Of a stretch of 64,000 nucleotides of DNA, positions 42,557-50,702 are shown piece by piece. The notes below the pieces were generated by a model that worked only from the letters and a program-made list of their open reading frames with translations, was not told the origin of the DNA and made no database searches. Position 1 is the first letter of the stretch, and every line of letters starts with the position of its first letter. Source of the stretch: Comamonas odontotermitis (lineage in GTDB: Bacteria > Pseudomonadota > Gammaproteobacteria > Burkholderiales > Burkholderiaceae_C). The stretch lies in contig NZ_JACHKZ010000001.1 in NCBI RefSeq assembly GCF_014207855.1, forward strand, positions 124,001 to 188,000, given 5' to 3'. A program made the position numbers and the translations under genes.

Positions 42557-42576
42557 TCGTTCTATTTAAAGAACGA
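42557..42576. promoter_or_regulatory. inverted repeat between pirin and lysR genes
   Basis: TCGTTCT-ATTTAA-AGAACGA is a perfect 7-6-7 inverted repeat located 15 bp upstream of the lysR start. It is in position to be an autoregulatory operator for the LysR protein or an overlapping promoter element. Confidence 0.5.
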
Positions 42577-42590
42577 TAAAGAGTACCCTC

Positions 42591-43496
42591 ATGCAGCAAG
42601 ACCTCAACGACCTGTATTACTTTGTCCAGGTAGTGGACCACGGTGGCTTTGCCCCGGCCGGCCGCGCGCTCGGCATGCCCAAATCCAAGCTCAGCCGCCG
42701 CATTGCCCTGCTGGAAGAGCGCCTGGGCGTGCGCCTGCTCTTGCGCTCCACCCGCAAATTTGCCGTCACCGAAATCGGCCACACCTACTACCAGCACTGC
42801 AAGGCCATGCTGGTGGAGGCCGATGCCGCCCAGCGCAGCGTGGAAGCCGTGCAGGCCACGCCGCGCGGTGTGGTGCGGCTCTCCTGTCCCATCACCCTGC
42901 TGCACGAGCTGGCGCACAAGATGCTCACCGACTTCATGGTGATGTACCCCGATGTGACCGTGCAGCTCGATGCCACCAACCGCCGCGTCGATGTCATCGG
43001 CGAAGGACTGGACTTGGCCATTCGCGTGCGCACCATGCCGCTCGAAGACAGCGATCTGTCCGTGCGCATGCTCTCTGTACACAAGCAGCACCTCGTGGCC
43101 AGCCCGATTCTGCTGGCCCGCCAGGCCCAGCCGCGCGCGCCGCAGGATCTCTCGACCTGGCCCAGCCTGTGGCTCGGCTCACCCGAGCAGCAGTTTGTCT
43201 GGCACCTGCAGCACGCAGAGGAAAAGGCCATCAGCATTGCCCACCAGCCCCGCCTCATCACCACCGACATGGTGGCCCTGCGCGGCGCCGCGCTGGCGGG
43301 CCTGGGCGTCGTGCAGCTGCCCATGATCATGATCCACGAACAGATTGCCGCTGGCACCCTGGTGCGCGTACTGCCCGAATGGGGCCCGCGCGAAGAAGCC
43401 GTACATGCCGTATTTGCCAGCCGCCGCGGCATGCTGCCCGCCGTGCGCGCACTGATCGACCACCTGGCAGTGGAATTTGCCAAGGTGGAATGTTGA
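42591..43496 (+). CDS. LysR family transcriptional regulator
   Basis: The 301-aa protein has the N-terminal winged helix (LNDLYYFVQVVDHGGFAPAG, LGMPKSKLSRRIALLEERLG) and the substrate-binding domain (RGVVRLSCPITLLHE, DLAIRVRTMPLEDSDL, LAGLGVVQLPMIMI). It is of the CrgA/DsdC-like LysR group in which the regulator is divergent from a single target, here the pirin gene. Inducer unknown. Confidence 0.93.
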   Translation: MQQDLNDLYYFVQVVDHGGFAPAGRALGMPKSKLSRRIALLEERLGVRLLLRSTRKFAVTEIGHTYYQHCKAMLVEADAAQRSVEAVQATPRGVVRLSCPITLLHELAHKMLTDFMVMYPDVTVQLDATNRRVDVIGEGLDLAIRVRTMPLEDSDLSVRMLSVHKQHLVASPILLARQAQPRAPQDLSTWPSLWLGSPEQQFVWHLQHAEEKAISIAHQPRLITTDMVALRGAALAGLGVVQLPMIMIHEQIAAGTLVRVLPEWGPREEAVHAVFASRRGMLPAVRALIDHLAVEFAKVEC

Positions 43497-43559
43497 AAGC
43501 GGCGAACGAATGGCACGTTCACCATGGAGGCCGCCACCACCAGAAACAGGAGTGCACCC

Positions 43560-44123
43560 ATGTACAACGTACTTTGGAAATGCCTGGACAAGGAAGGCCT
43601 GGACGCCTGCCGCATCACCCAAGGCCCAGACGGCTGGACGATCGAAGGCACGGCCATATTCCAACACCAGGGCGATACCGCAAACCTGCGCTACCAATTG
43701 CGCTGCGACAGCAACTGGGCCAGCCAGGAGGCAACCCTGCAAGGTTGGGTGAGCACCAGAAACATTGATCTGCACATCACCCGCGGTACCGGCGGGACAT
43801 GGCTCATCAACGCACAACCCGATCACACCCTTGACGGACTGGCCGACATCGACCTGGGCTTCACCCCGGCCAGCAATACCAACGCCATACGGCGTTTGAA
43901 CCTGCCAACCTCTGAGACTGCGTCAACCATTGCCGTGTGGCTGGACGCCGATGATTGGCAGGTGAAAAGGCTGTACCAGACCTACCACCGCGTCAGCCCA
44001 CACGCTTACAACTATGCATCCCCCGAGCACCACTACCGCGCCAGGCTGGAAGTCACCGATTTCGGCGCAGTATCAGAATATCCGGGGCTGTGGAGAATGC
44101 TGGGCACGGATGAAAAACGATGA
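43560..44123 (+). CDS. putative glycolipid-binding domain protein
   Basis: The 187-aa protein matches the glycolipid-binding family PF06475-type plan: an N-terminal GLDACRITQGPDGWTIEGTAIF, LRYQLRCDSNWASQEATLQGW, the middle WLINAQPDHTLDGLADIDLGFTP-like segment (shared motif D-DLG-TP-TN), and YQTYHRVSPHAYNYAS with RARLEVTDFGAVSEYPGLW at the C-terminus. ATG 43560 has AGGAG about 10 nt upstream; 43524 is a less likely alternative. Cytoplasmic, function unknown. Followed 15 bp later by a GNAT gene. Confidence 0.8.
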   Translation: MYNVLWKCLDKEGLDACRITQGPDGWTIEGTAIFQHQGDTANLRYQLRCDSNWASQEATLQGWVSTRNIDLHITRGTGGTWLINAQPDHTLDGLADIDLGFTPASNTNAIRRLNLPTSETASTIAVWLDADDWQVKRLYQTYHRVSPHAYNYASPEHHYRARLEVTDFGAVSEYPGLWRMLGTDEKR

Positions 44124-44138
44124 AAGGCATACATCGCC

Positions 44139-44564
44139 ATGAAAAACCGCCCTGTGCAAATCCGCAGCTTTGCCGCAACCGATCTGGAAGGCGCATTTGA
44201 ACTGTTGACCGCCCACGGCTGGGCCCACCGCATACCGAACCGCCCCTTTCTGGAACGCCTGATCACCGCATCGCAGCGGGTAGCTGTCGCCACCTCACAG
44301 GGCCAGGTCATCGGCTTTGCCCGCGCCATCACCGATGGTCTCTCCAACGGCTACCTCTCCATGGTGGTCGTCGCCCCACAATGGCGTGGCCGGGGCATCG
44401 GCAAAAGCCTGGTGGACGAGATTGTGAAAGACGACGACAGCATCACCTGGGTCCTTCGCGCATCGCGCGCGCAAGCGCCTGCGTTCTTTGCAAAGCTGGG
44501 GTTTGTGCCTTCTAACGACGCTATGGAGCGCGCTCGTCGAGAAGCGCCGACTGGCTATTTCTGA
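44139..44564 (+). CDS. GNAT family N-acetyltransferase
   Basis: The 141-aa minimal GNAT protein shows LEGAFELLTAHGWAHR at the N-terminus, GFARAITDGLSNGYLSMVVV (beta3-beta4), the acetyl-CoA binding PQWRGRGIGKSLVDEIV and FFAKLGFVPSNDAMERAR. It is 15 bp downstream of the glycolipid-binding gene and likely co-transcribed. Substrate unknown. Confidence 0.9.
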   Translation: MKNRPVQIRSFAATDLEGAFELLTAHGWAHRIPNRPFLERLITASQRVAVATSQGQVIGFARAITDGLSNGYLSMVVVAPQWRGRGIGKSLVDEIVKDDDSITWVLRASRAQAPAFFAKLGFVPSNDAMERARREAPTGYF

Positions 44565-44617
44565 AAATGGCGCCCTCTCCCGCTTTCGGCAGGATGGGCG
44601 CACCATCGGTCAGTCTT

Positions 44618-45172
44618 TCAGACCGCTTTCCAGAAAATATAGTCGGCTTGGTACTGCACAACCTGTTTGCTGCCCAGATTGCTGGCTTCACAAGCCATGC
44701 TTGGTGCAACACCCCCTTTGGTTGCTACGCGCTGGATATAGGTCACACCTTGCATGGCTCCCATGCCACTGGCCGGATTGGCCTTGACCAGCTGCAGTGG
44801 GATGTTGCCAGTACCAGCGGGAGCCACTGCAACCTGTGTCGCAGTGACTTTGGAGCCATCATGATTCTCCCAAGTGGCTGGTGGGCCCCAGTATTTGCCG
44901 ATGACCGTGCCACTTCGCGTTTGCAGCCTGGCATCAGGGCCGACAAACACCCATTCGTGCTCGGTAGCCTTATCTTTCTTGGCTCGGCACTCATAGGTGA
45001 TTTGGCCAACGCCGACGGTTTCCATGGCCACCTTGTGTCCAGCAGGCACCTGCACGGTGGCTGGGAGTTCGGCTTGTGAGTAGGTGGAATGCGTAGACAT
45101 GGATGAGCAGGCAGTCAGGCCCAGCGCTGATACGCAAAGGGCGGCCAGAGAGCGGGTTGGTAGATGTTTCAT
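44618..45172 (-). CDS. DUF3455 domain lipoprotein
   Basis: The 184-aa protein has a lipoprotein-like signal (LCVSALGLTACSS) and the DUF3455 domain: VPAGHKVAMETVGVGQITYEC, HEWVFVGPDARLQ, GKYWGPPATWENHDGSKV and GVTYIQRVATKGGVAP. The start at 45172 has GAGGA 7-8 nt upstream. It is second in the operon with the ferritin-like gene, 72 bp downstream across a strong hairpin, and likely under the adjacent ECF sigma factor. Function unknown; envelope stress or desiccation response is a guess from company. Confidence 0.88.
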   Translation of the reverse strand: MKHLPTRSLAALCVSALGLTACSSMSTHSTYSQAELPATVQVPAGHKVAMETVGVGQITYECRAKKDKATEHEWVFVGPDARLQTRSGTVIGKYWGPPATWENHDGSKVTATQVAVAPAGTGNIPLQLVKANPASGMGAMQGVTYIQRVATKGGVAPSMACEASNLGSKQVVQYQADYIFWKAV

Positions 45173-45204
45173 GAGAATGTCCTCGACCAAAATGGAGAAG
45201 AAGC

Positions 45205-45228
45205 GTACCGAGCAGATGTGCTCGGTAC
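45205..45228. other. 10-bp-stem hairpin inside the ferritin-like/DUF3455 operon
   Basis: GTACCGAGCA-GATG-TGCTCGGTAC is a perfect inverted repeat in the 72-bp spacer between the two genes. Without a T-run it is not a standard terminator; it may set differential mRNA stability or processing between the two cistrons. Confidence 0.55.
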
Positions 45229-45244
45229 CCGAAGCTAGTGCGCG

Positions 45245-45838
45245 TCAGGCCCCAAAGGACAAGGCGTTGCTGGGCAAAGTGCGGCCCAAAGCCGAAATCA
45301 GTGCGGTGTAGTGCATGGTTTCGTCGGCCGCCAGACGTCCTGCCACCTTGGCCAGGTCACGACTCTCAAAAGCGGGAATGACGCCGAGGTAAGCGTTGGT
45401 CGCCCCAAGCTCCAGCCTTGCTGCCAGTGCCAGTACATCGGCTTGGCTTTTGAGGGTGGCGGCCTTCAGAGACTCAGCGTAGGTCTGCATGGAGGCTTCG
45501 GCTATCGGTTTGCCTCCCATTTTCTGAATGGTCGCGATCAGGGCATCTCGGTGGGCTTTGTGGTGGCTCTGGAACAGCAAGGCCACATCCAGCACAGGCT
45601 TTTGCAGCAGACCGCTGCCAGCCCCCAGTTGGTAGGCATTGATGGCTTCGTGTTCCAGTCCCAGGGCCACGTTGAGGATAGAGACATCCTTGGCCGGATC
45701 GTTGCCCATACCCTGTGCCAGGGCCTCGTTGCCGGCGAGCATGGCAACTGCCACGGCTGACAAGGTGCCTGTGGTGCCCAGAAATCCACGACGCGAGGCC
45801 ATGGGGGAAGAACGACCTTCAAACAGATTGATACTCAT
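45245..45838 (-). CDS. exported ferritin-like domain protein
   Basis: The 197-aa protein has a twin-arginine-type signal (SRRGFLGTTGTLSAVAVAML, residues 15-35) and a ferritin-like four-helix domain with metal-ligand style ALGLEHEAINAYQLG, FQSHHKAHRDALI, ARLELGATNAYLGVI and AADETMHYTALI. It resembles DUF4439/PF13668-type proteins. Exported ferritin-like proteins of this kind often accompany ECF sigma/RskA pairs. First gene of the operon with DUF3455, with a candidate ECF promoter about 60 bp upstream. Confidence 0.88.
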   Translation of the reverse strand: MSINLFEGRSSPMASRRGFLGTTGTLSAVAVAMLAGNEALAQGMGNDPAKDVSILNVALGLEHEAINAYQLGAGSGLLQKPVLDVALLFQSHHKAHRDALIATIQKMGGKPIAEASMQTYAESLKAATLKSQADVLALAARLELGATNAYLGVIPAFESRDLAKVAGRLAADETMHYTALISALGRTLPSNALSFGA

Positions 45839-45897
45839 GACAACTCCTAATTAGCTGTGGGGCTGTGTCGACCATTTGCTGTGTCCGACGCTTGTAA

Positions 45898-45921
45898 TAC
45901 GCAGCCGCTGAGTCGATGGAT
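45898..45921 (-). promoter_or_regulatory. candidate ECF sigma promoter for the ferritin-like operon
   Basis: Reading the minus strand, TGAATCC (ATCC at 45921-45918) is followed after exactly 16 nt by CGTATTA (CGTA at 45901-45898), about 60 nt before the ferritin-like start. The identical ATCC-N16-CGTA arrangement faces the sigma gene. Confidence 0.6.
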
Positions 45922-45964
45922 TCAAGTTTTTGAAGATTTTTTCGGTAATTTATTGGGTGCTCAC

Positions 45965-45988
45965 ATCCAGTAGCCGAGATGCTGCGTA
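45965..45988 (+). promoter_or_regulatory. candidate autoregulated promoter of the ECF sigma gene
   Basis: CACATCC (ATCC 45965-45968) is followed after exactly 16 nt by CGTACAG (CGTA 45985-45988), 87 nt upstream of the sigma start codon. It shares spacing and core with the opposite-facing motif. Confidence 0.6.
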
Positions 45989-46074
45989 CAGGTAAATAGG
46001 CAGGATGGGCAATACGCCTTGGCATTTATCCAACAGCACCGTATGAAGGAGGTGCTTCTGATCACAATGACTGC

Positions 46075-46650
46075 ATGAGCGCCAATACACCGGACAGTGA
46101 ACTGATGGAACTACTCGACCGCATAGCAGCCCGAGAGCAAGCCGCTCTCAAGCTTTTGTACGACCGGACCGCTTCGCGGCTGTATGGGCTTGCTTTGCGC
46201 ATCGTTGGCAACAAGGAATGGGCCGAGGATGTGCTGCAAGACAGCTTTTTGGGTATCTGGCGCAGCGCGGGAACTTACCGGGACTCGCTCAGCCCGCCTC
46301 TGGCTTGGATGGGCATGCTGGTACGCAGCCGCGCGCTGGACTTTCTGCGTCGGCGCAGAGCCGAGCGCCTGCATCTCAATGTTCCGATCGATGACGTTGA
46401 AGAGTTGCTACAGGACAGGGAGGCGCAAAGCCCGATGCAATGGGTGGAGGCCAGTGAGCAAGCTGCAGTACTGCACCAGTGCCTACAAAAGCTGGAGCAG
46501 CCCCAGCGCCAGGTGGTGAGCTTGGCCTATCTGAGGGATTTAAGCCATAGTGAATTGGCCAGCCATCTGAAGTTGCCGCTGGGGACCGTCAAAACTTGGG
46601 TGCGCCGCAGCCTGGAGCAACTGCGCAAATGCATGGCGCGCCATGTTTGA
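46075..46650 (+). CDS. ECF-type RNA polymerase sigma factor (SigK/RskA-linked)
   Basis: The 191-aa protein has sigma region 2 (LKLLYDRTASRLYGLALRIV, GNKEWAEDVLQDSFLGIWRS, RSRALDFLRRRRAER) and region 4 (LQKLEQPQRQVVSLAYLRDL, HSELASHLKLPLGTVKTWVR). It is followed by an RskA-type anti-sigma gene 18 bp after its stop, the standard pair. The divergent ferritin-like/DUF3455 operon is the probable target. Confidence 0.93.
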   Translation: MSANTPDSELMELLDRIAAREQAALKLLYDRTASRLYGLALRIVGNKEWAEDVLQDSFLGIWRSAGTYRDSLSPPLAWMGMLVRSRALDFLRRRRAERLHLNVPIDDVEELLQDREAQSPMQWVEASEQAAVLHQCLQKLEQPQRQVVSLAYLRDLSHSELASHLKLPLGTVKTWVRRSLEQLRKCMARHV

Positions 46651-46668
46651 GTGTCAGGAGTTCCTACC

Positions 46669-47469
46669 ATGAATCTGACTCGAAACCCTGAACTGCTGGA
46701 CCGCCTGGCTGCAGCCTACGCACTCGGTACGCTGCGCGCAGGGGCTCGTCGGCGCTTTGAGCAACTCGCTCGCGAGTTCCCCCAGGTGCGGGCTGCTGCC
46801 CTGTTGTGGCAAGGCCGCTGGTCTGCCTTCTCCGAGGTGCAAAAACCCGTGTCGCCCGATGAGGCAGTCTGGATTCGCATCGACAACCTGCTGCAAGCCG
46901 AAAAGAACAACGCCAAGTTAGCGCAGCAACGCGATGCTGCGCCCAAATCGCCTGGGCGCGCGCTGGCATGGTGGCGCGGATTGGCCTTGGCAGGTAGCTT
47001 GACCGCTGCGGGTGCGATATCGGTGGGCCTGTGGGCCCATCAAGGGCTTCAACAGGCCTCACAGCAGCAACTGGCTTCGCTGCAAACCCAACTCCAGATA
47101 GCGCAGACTGCATTGCAGGAGGCGCCCCAGATCCAATATGTAGCGGTGTTAGCCGACGTCAAAGCCGATGCCTCCATGCTGGTGACGTTCGACCCCCGGC
47201 ATAACCAGTTGGTTTTGCAGCGCGTGAGCGGCTTTAAGGAGGCAGACAACAAATCCCTGCAACTGTGGGCATTGCCTCAACAAGGCGCGCCGCGTTCATT
47301 GGGCGTCATGGGGGCGGGCAAACTGGAGCAACTCACGGCGCAGGAAACCGATGTGAAAGCGATTCCGGTGCTAGCTATCAGTCTTGAGCCCAAAGGCGGC
47401 GTACCCAGCTCAACGGGGCCGACTGGTCCAGTGCTGTTCAAGGGGGCACTCATTCGCCGGGATCTTTGA
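46669..47469 (+). CDS. RskA-type anti-sigma factor
   Basis: The 266-aa membrane protein has an N-terminal zinc-less anti-sigma region (LDRLAAAYALGTLRAGARRR), one transmembrane helix near residues 105-125 (GLALAGSLTAAGAISVGLW), a short coiled-coil (QQQLASLQTQLQIAQTALQ) and a periplasmic RskA domain (VLADVKADASMLVTFDP, LQLWALPQQGAPRSLGVM, VLAISLEPKGGVPSSTGPTG). The start at 46669 has AGGAG 8 nt upstream. It should hold the sigma factor inactive until an envelope signal triggers release. Confidence 0.9.
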   Translation: MNLTRNPELLDRLAAAYALGTLRAGARRRFEQLAREFPQVRAAALLWQGRWSAFSEVQKPVSPDEAVWIRIDNLLQAEKNNAKLAQQRDAAPKSPGRALAWWRGLALAGSLTAAGAISVGLWAHQGLQQASQQQLASLQTQLQIAQTALQEAPQIQYVAVLADVKADASMLVTFDPRHNQLVLQRVSGFKEADNKSLQLWALPQQGAPRSLGVMGAGKLEQLTAQETDVKAIPVLAISLEPKGGVPSSTGPTGPVLFKGALIRRDL

Positions 47470-47660
47470 GTCAGGTCTGCGCCAACTTTGCAGCAATCTG
47501 CGTCCGATGGACTGATAACTAATGAGGTGCAATAGCCGCTTTGGGTCGTTTGCAGGCTTTACGTCCGCTCGCAACCCCAGCCACTCAGCACAGTGGCCAT
47601 GCGACCAAGCAGCCCGCTCGTACTTTGGCTAAAAACGCTGGCACTATTTCATCGACAGAA

Positions 47661-49286
47661 TCACTGCGCCGCCACCCAGTCGATCAGTGCATCCCAGGCG
47701 GGCCGTGCCGCTGGGGCGTTGTCGCTGTTGGCGAGGGCGACCACCACCCAGCGGCGGCCGTTGGCGCCATTGACGTAGCCTGCAATGGCTGAGGCGTCGC
47801 GCAAGGTGCCGGTTTTGAGGTGGGCGCCGCCCACGGCGCTCGATTTGCTCTTTTTCATGGTGCCGTCCACGCCCACAATGGGCATGGAGGCCATCAGCTC
47901 GGGCATGACATTGCTGGTCCACGCGACGGACAGCATTTTGGCCAGCCCCCCTGCGGTGACGCGCGCATCGCGCGAGAGGCCCGCGCCGTTGTCCACCGTG
48001 GGCTGACTCATGCCGCCCATGCGCTCGCTCCACCACTGGGCCACGGCCTGGCGGCCGCCTTCAAAGGTGCCGACACCGGCGCGCTGCTTGCCCAGGGTGA
48101 GGAAGACCTGCTGCGCCATGACGTTGTTGCTGTATTTGTTGATGTCGCGTACCACTTCGGTGAGGCTGGGCGAATCAAAGCGCATCAGCGGCGTGGCGCC
48201 CTGCGGCACGGTGCCAAAGCGCACCTGGCCGGTGATCTTGCCACCGGCCTCGCGCCACATGCCTTCAAACACGCGCGGAGCAAAGCTCTCCGGTGCTGCG
48301 GGCGCGATGGACCAGCTGTTTTCCTCGCAGGCCGCGGGGTAACCGCCTGCGAACTGGATCTGGCCTGCAACGGCAAAATTGGCCTTCAGCGCGGCGCGCC
48401 AGTTGCCACAGCCGCCCTTGGTGTTCACCAGCGGCACGGTGGCCGGCAGGTTCATGTTGGCAATGGCGGGCTCATAGGCGATGCGCGCCACACCGGCAGC
48501 GGCGTCGGGCATGAAGCTCATGGTCATCGATTTGTAGTTGACCAGCAGAGCATCGGGCACCGCGTTGTAGGGGCGGAAGGGTTCGTTGTCAAAGTAAGCC
48601 GGGTCGATGGGTGGCAACTGGAAGGCGCTGCGGTCCAACACCACGTCGCCTACGATGACTTTGACGCCACGGTCCTGCAGGCGGCGCTGCATCAGCCACA
48701 GCCGCTCCATCACCAGTTTGGGGTCGCCCGAGCCCTGGATGTAGAGGTTGCCGTTCAGCGCGCCCTTGGCAATGCTGCCATCGGTGCTGACGGAGGTGTC
48801 CCAGGTGTAGGCGGGACCCAGCAGCTCCAACGCGGCAAAGGTGGTGACCAGTTTCATCACCGATGCAGGGTTGCGCTGTACGTCGCTGCGCACATCCAGC
48901 AAGGGGCGCTGGGTGCCACTGGCATCCATCACCACCACCGATACGGCATCGGGCGCCAGCTTGCCGCGTTGCAGCGCGGCCTCAACCTCGGCGGGCAGGC
49001 GGCCCGTGGCAATGGTGCTGGCGGGCTGCATGGGCGCCGCAGGCGCAGACTGTGCAATCGGTGCGCGGACGGCAGGAGAGGGATTGGGAGCCACTTGCAC
49101 TGCCACTGCCGCAGGCGTTGTGCGCTCGGCGCCTTGCGTGGCGGTGGTCTGCGCGCAGGCCACCTGGCCCAGCGCAATCACGCCAACAGCGATGGATTGC
49201 AGCCACGGTCGGCTGCCATTGCTGGGGCTGCCTGTGAAATGGAGGGGTGAACGGAGGCGTGTGTCGGTACGAACCTGGTGTTGCAT
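47661..49286 (-). CDS. dacB: D-alanyl-D-alanine carboxypeptidase/endopeptidase (PBP4, S13 family)
   Basis: The 541-aa periplasmic enzyme trims or cleaves peptidoglycan crosslinks. After a long N-terminus with a signal-like hydrophobic stretch (SIAVGVIALGQVACAQ) and an Ala/Pro-rich linker, the S13 domain shows the catalytic SVMK in NPASVMKLVTT, the SNN motif in INKYSNNVMAQQ and KTG in GAHLKTGTLRDAS. The domain between SxxK and SxN is large, as is usual for PBP4. It is divergent from tsaB. Confidence 0.92.
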   Translation of the reverse strand: MQHQVRTDTRLRSPLHFTGSPSNGSRPWLQSIAVGVIALGQVACAQTTATQGAERTTPAAVAVQVAPNPSPAVRAPIAQSAPAAPMQPASTIATGRLPAEVEAALQRGKLAPDAVSVVVMDASGTQRPLLDVRSDVQRNPASVMKLVTTFAALELLGPAYTWDTSVSTDGSIAKGALNGNLYIQGSGDPKLVMERLWLMQRRLQDRGVKVIVGDVVLDRSAFQLPPIDPAYFDNEPFRPYNAVPDALLVNYKSMTMSFMPDAAAGVARIAYEPAIANMNLPATVPLVNTKGGCGNWRAALKANFAVAGQIQFAGGYPAACEENSWSIAPAAPESFAPRVFEGMWREAGGKITGQVRFGTVPQGATPLMRFDSPSLTEVVRDINKYSNNVMAQQVFLTLGKQRAGVGTFEGGRQAVAQWWSERMGGMSQPTVDNGAGLSRDARVTAGGLAKMLSVAWTSNVMPELMASMPIVGVDGTMKKSKSSAVGGAHLKTGTLRDASAIAGYVNGANGRRWVVVALANSDNAPAARPAWDALIDWVAAQ

Positions 49287-49459
49287 TGTTCCGGCTTATC
49301 TGTTGGCTATGCTGCAGTTCTGTTGCATTGCAGCAGTCTATCCGCTATGCCCAAGCCCAGCGTGCAGCCTTGGCTTTGCCACGATAATGGCCCGTTGCCT
49401 GCCTTTGTGCCTGCAGGCCTGCCTTGTGGCGCCCGGTTGATGGCGCCGCCTCCCTCCCC

Positions 49460-50194
49460 ATGAATCTGCTTGCCCTCGATACCAGTACCGACACCCTTTC
49501 CATCGCCGTGGCGCGCGGCAGCCAGCGTTGGCTGCACAGCGGTGCGGGTGGCGCTCAGTCGTCGAGCCAGTTGCTGCCCGCCGTGCGTGCACTGATGGCA
49601 GAGGCGAGCCTTGCCTTTACCGAGCTGGATGCCATCGTGTTTGGGCGGGGCCCAGGCTCGTTCACCGGACTGCGCACGGCCTGCGCCATCAGCCAGGGCC
49701 TGGCGTTTGCCGCCAGCAGCCAGGGCCGGCAAGTGCCTGTGCTGCCGGTGGATACCTTGATGGCTGTTGCCGAAGAGGCCCGCCTGCAGCATGGCTGCAC
49801 GCAGGTGCTGGCCTGCATCGACGCGCGCATGGACGAGGTCTACAGCGCAGCCTATACCTATGCGGATGCCGATGCGCAGTGGCTGCTGCAGACCGAGTTG
49901 ACTGTGGGCCCGCCCCAGGATGTGCCAGCGATCAGCGGCTTTACCGTGGCGGGCAACGCCCAGGCCCCTTATGGCGACCGCCTGCTGCCCACGCTGGCGC
50001 ATGTGCATGCCATGCCCACCGCCAGCGCCTTGCTGAACCTGGCGCCCGCGCTGCTCGCCCAGGGGCACGCAGTAGCGGCGCAGGATGCATTGCCCCTTTA
50101 TATCCGCGACAAGGTCGCCAAAACCACGGCAGAGCGCGAAGCCATCAAGGCCAGCCAGCACGCCGTGCCCGAACAGGCAGCGCCCCAGGCATGA
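49460..50194 (+). CDS. tsaB: tRNA threonylcarbamoyladenosine biosynthesis protein TsaB
   Basis: The 244-aa actin-like-fold protein is the non-catalytic partner of TsaD in t6A37 synthesis. It begins MNLLALDTSTDTLSIAV and has GRGPGSFTGLRTACAISQGLA and VLACIDARMDEVYSAAY. Length is normal. Its stop overlaps the rimI start (ATGA). With tsaC at 37739, two of the four t6A genes are in this window. Confidence 0.95.
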   Translation: MNLLALDTSTDTLSIAVARGSQRWLHSGAGGAQSSSQLLPAVRALMAEASLAFTELDAIVFGRGPGSFTGLRTACAISQGLAFAASSQGRQVPVLPVDTLMAVAEEARLQHGCTQVLACIDARMDEVYSAAYTYADADAQWLLQTELTVGPPQDVPAISGFTVAGNAQAPYGDRLLPTLAHVHAMPTASALLNLAPALLAQGHAVAAQDALPLYIRDKVAKTTAEREAIKASQHAVPEQAAPQA

Positions 50195-50697
50195 CGCCAG
50201 GTACGAAACTGGCAATGGACAGGCAGCCCGCAGCGCAGCCGCAGCTGCGCTGGTCTGCGCTGCAGATCGACCACCTCGATGCCCTGCTGGCTGTCGAGAA
50301 CCAGTGCTACAGCCATCCATGGACGCGGGGCAACTTCATCGACTCGATGGCCATGGGCTATGCCATACAGCTGCTGTGGATCGATTCCCAGCTGGTGGGC
50401 TATTTTGTTGCAATGCAGGGTGTGGACGAAGTGCATCTGCTCAATATCACCGTCAACCCGCACCACCAGCACCAGGGCTGGGCCAAGGTGTTGCTGGAGC
50501 AGCTCAAAAGCTGGGCCGCCAGCGTGCGCGCTGGCACCATCTGGCTGGAAGTGCGCAAGGGCAACATGCGCGCGCAGCAGATATACCTGCGTTTCGGTTT
50601 TGAAGCCGTGGGGCTGCGCAAGGGTTACTATCCGGTGTCTCACCTGGAGCGCGAAGACGCCATGGTGATGCGTTACCTGTTGCCTGTTTCTGCCTGA
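50191..50697 (+). CDS. rimI: ribosomal protein alanine N-acetyltransferase RimI
   Basis: The 168-aa GNAT enzyme acetylates the N-terminus of ribosomal protein S18. Family segments are LDALLAVENQCYSHPWTRGNF, EVHLLNITVNPHHQHQGWAK (acetyl-CoA loop), WLEVRKGNMRAQQIYLRFGF and GLRKGYYPV. The ATG at 50191 overlaps the tsaB stop; an in-frame ATG at 50215 would shorten the non-conserved N-terminus. tsaB-rimI linkage is common. Confidence 0.93.
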   Translation: MTPGTKLAMDRQPAAQPQLRWSALQIDHLDALLAVENQCYSHPWTRGNFIDSMAMGYAIQLLWIDSQLVGYFVAMQGVDEVHLLNITVNPHHQHQGWAKVLLEQLKSWAASVRAGTIWLEVRKGNMRAQQIYLRFGFEAVGLRKGYYPVSHLEREDAMVMRYLLPVSA

Positions 50698-50702
50698 TCC
50701 AT

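Noticed and set aside
47470-47660. Possible small gene or RNA in the gap between the anti-sigma gene and dacB
   Set aside because: No ribosome-binding site, no stable hairpin with a T-run and no recognisable RNA pattern; nothing supportable.
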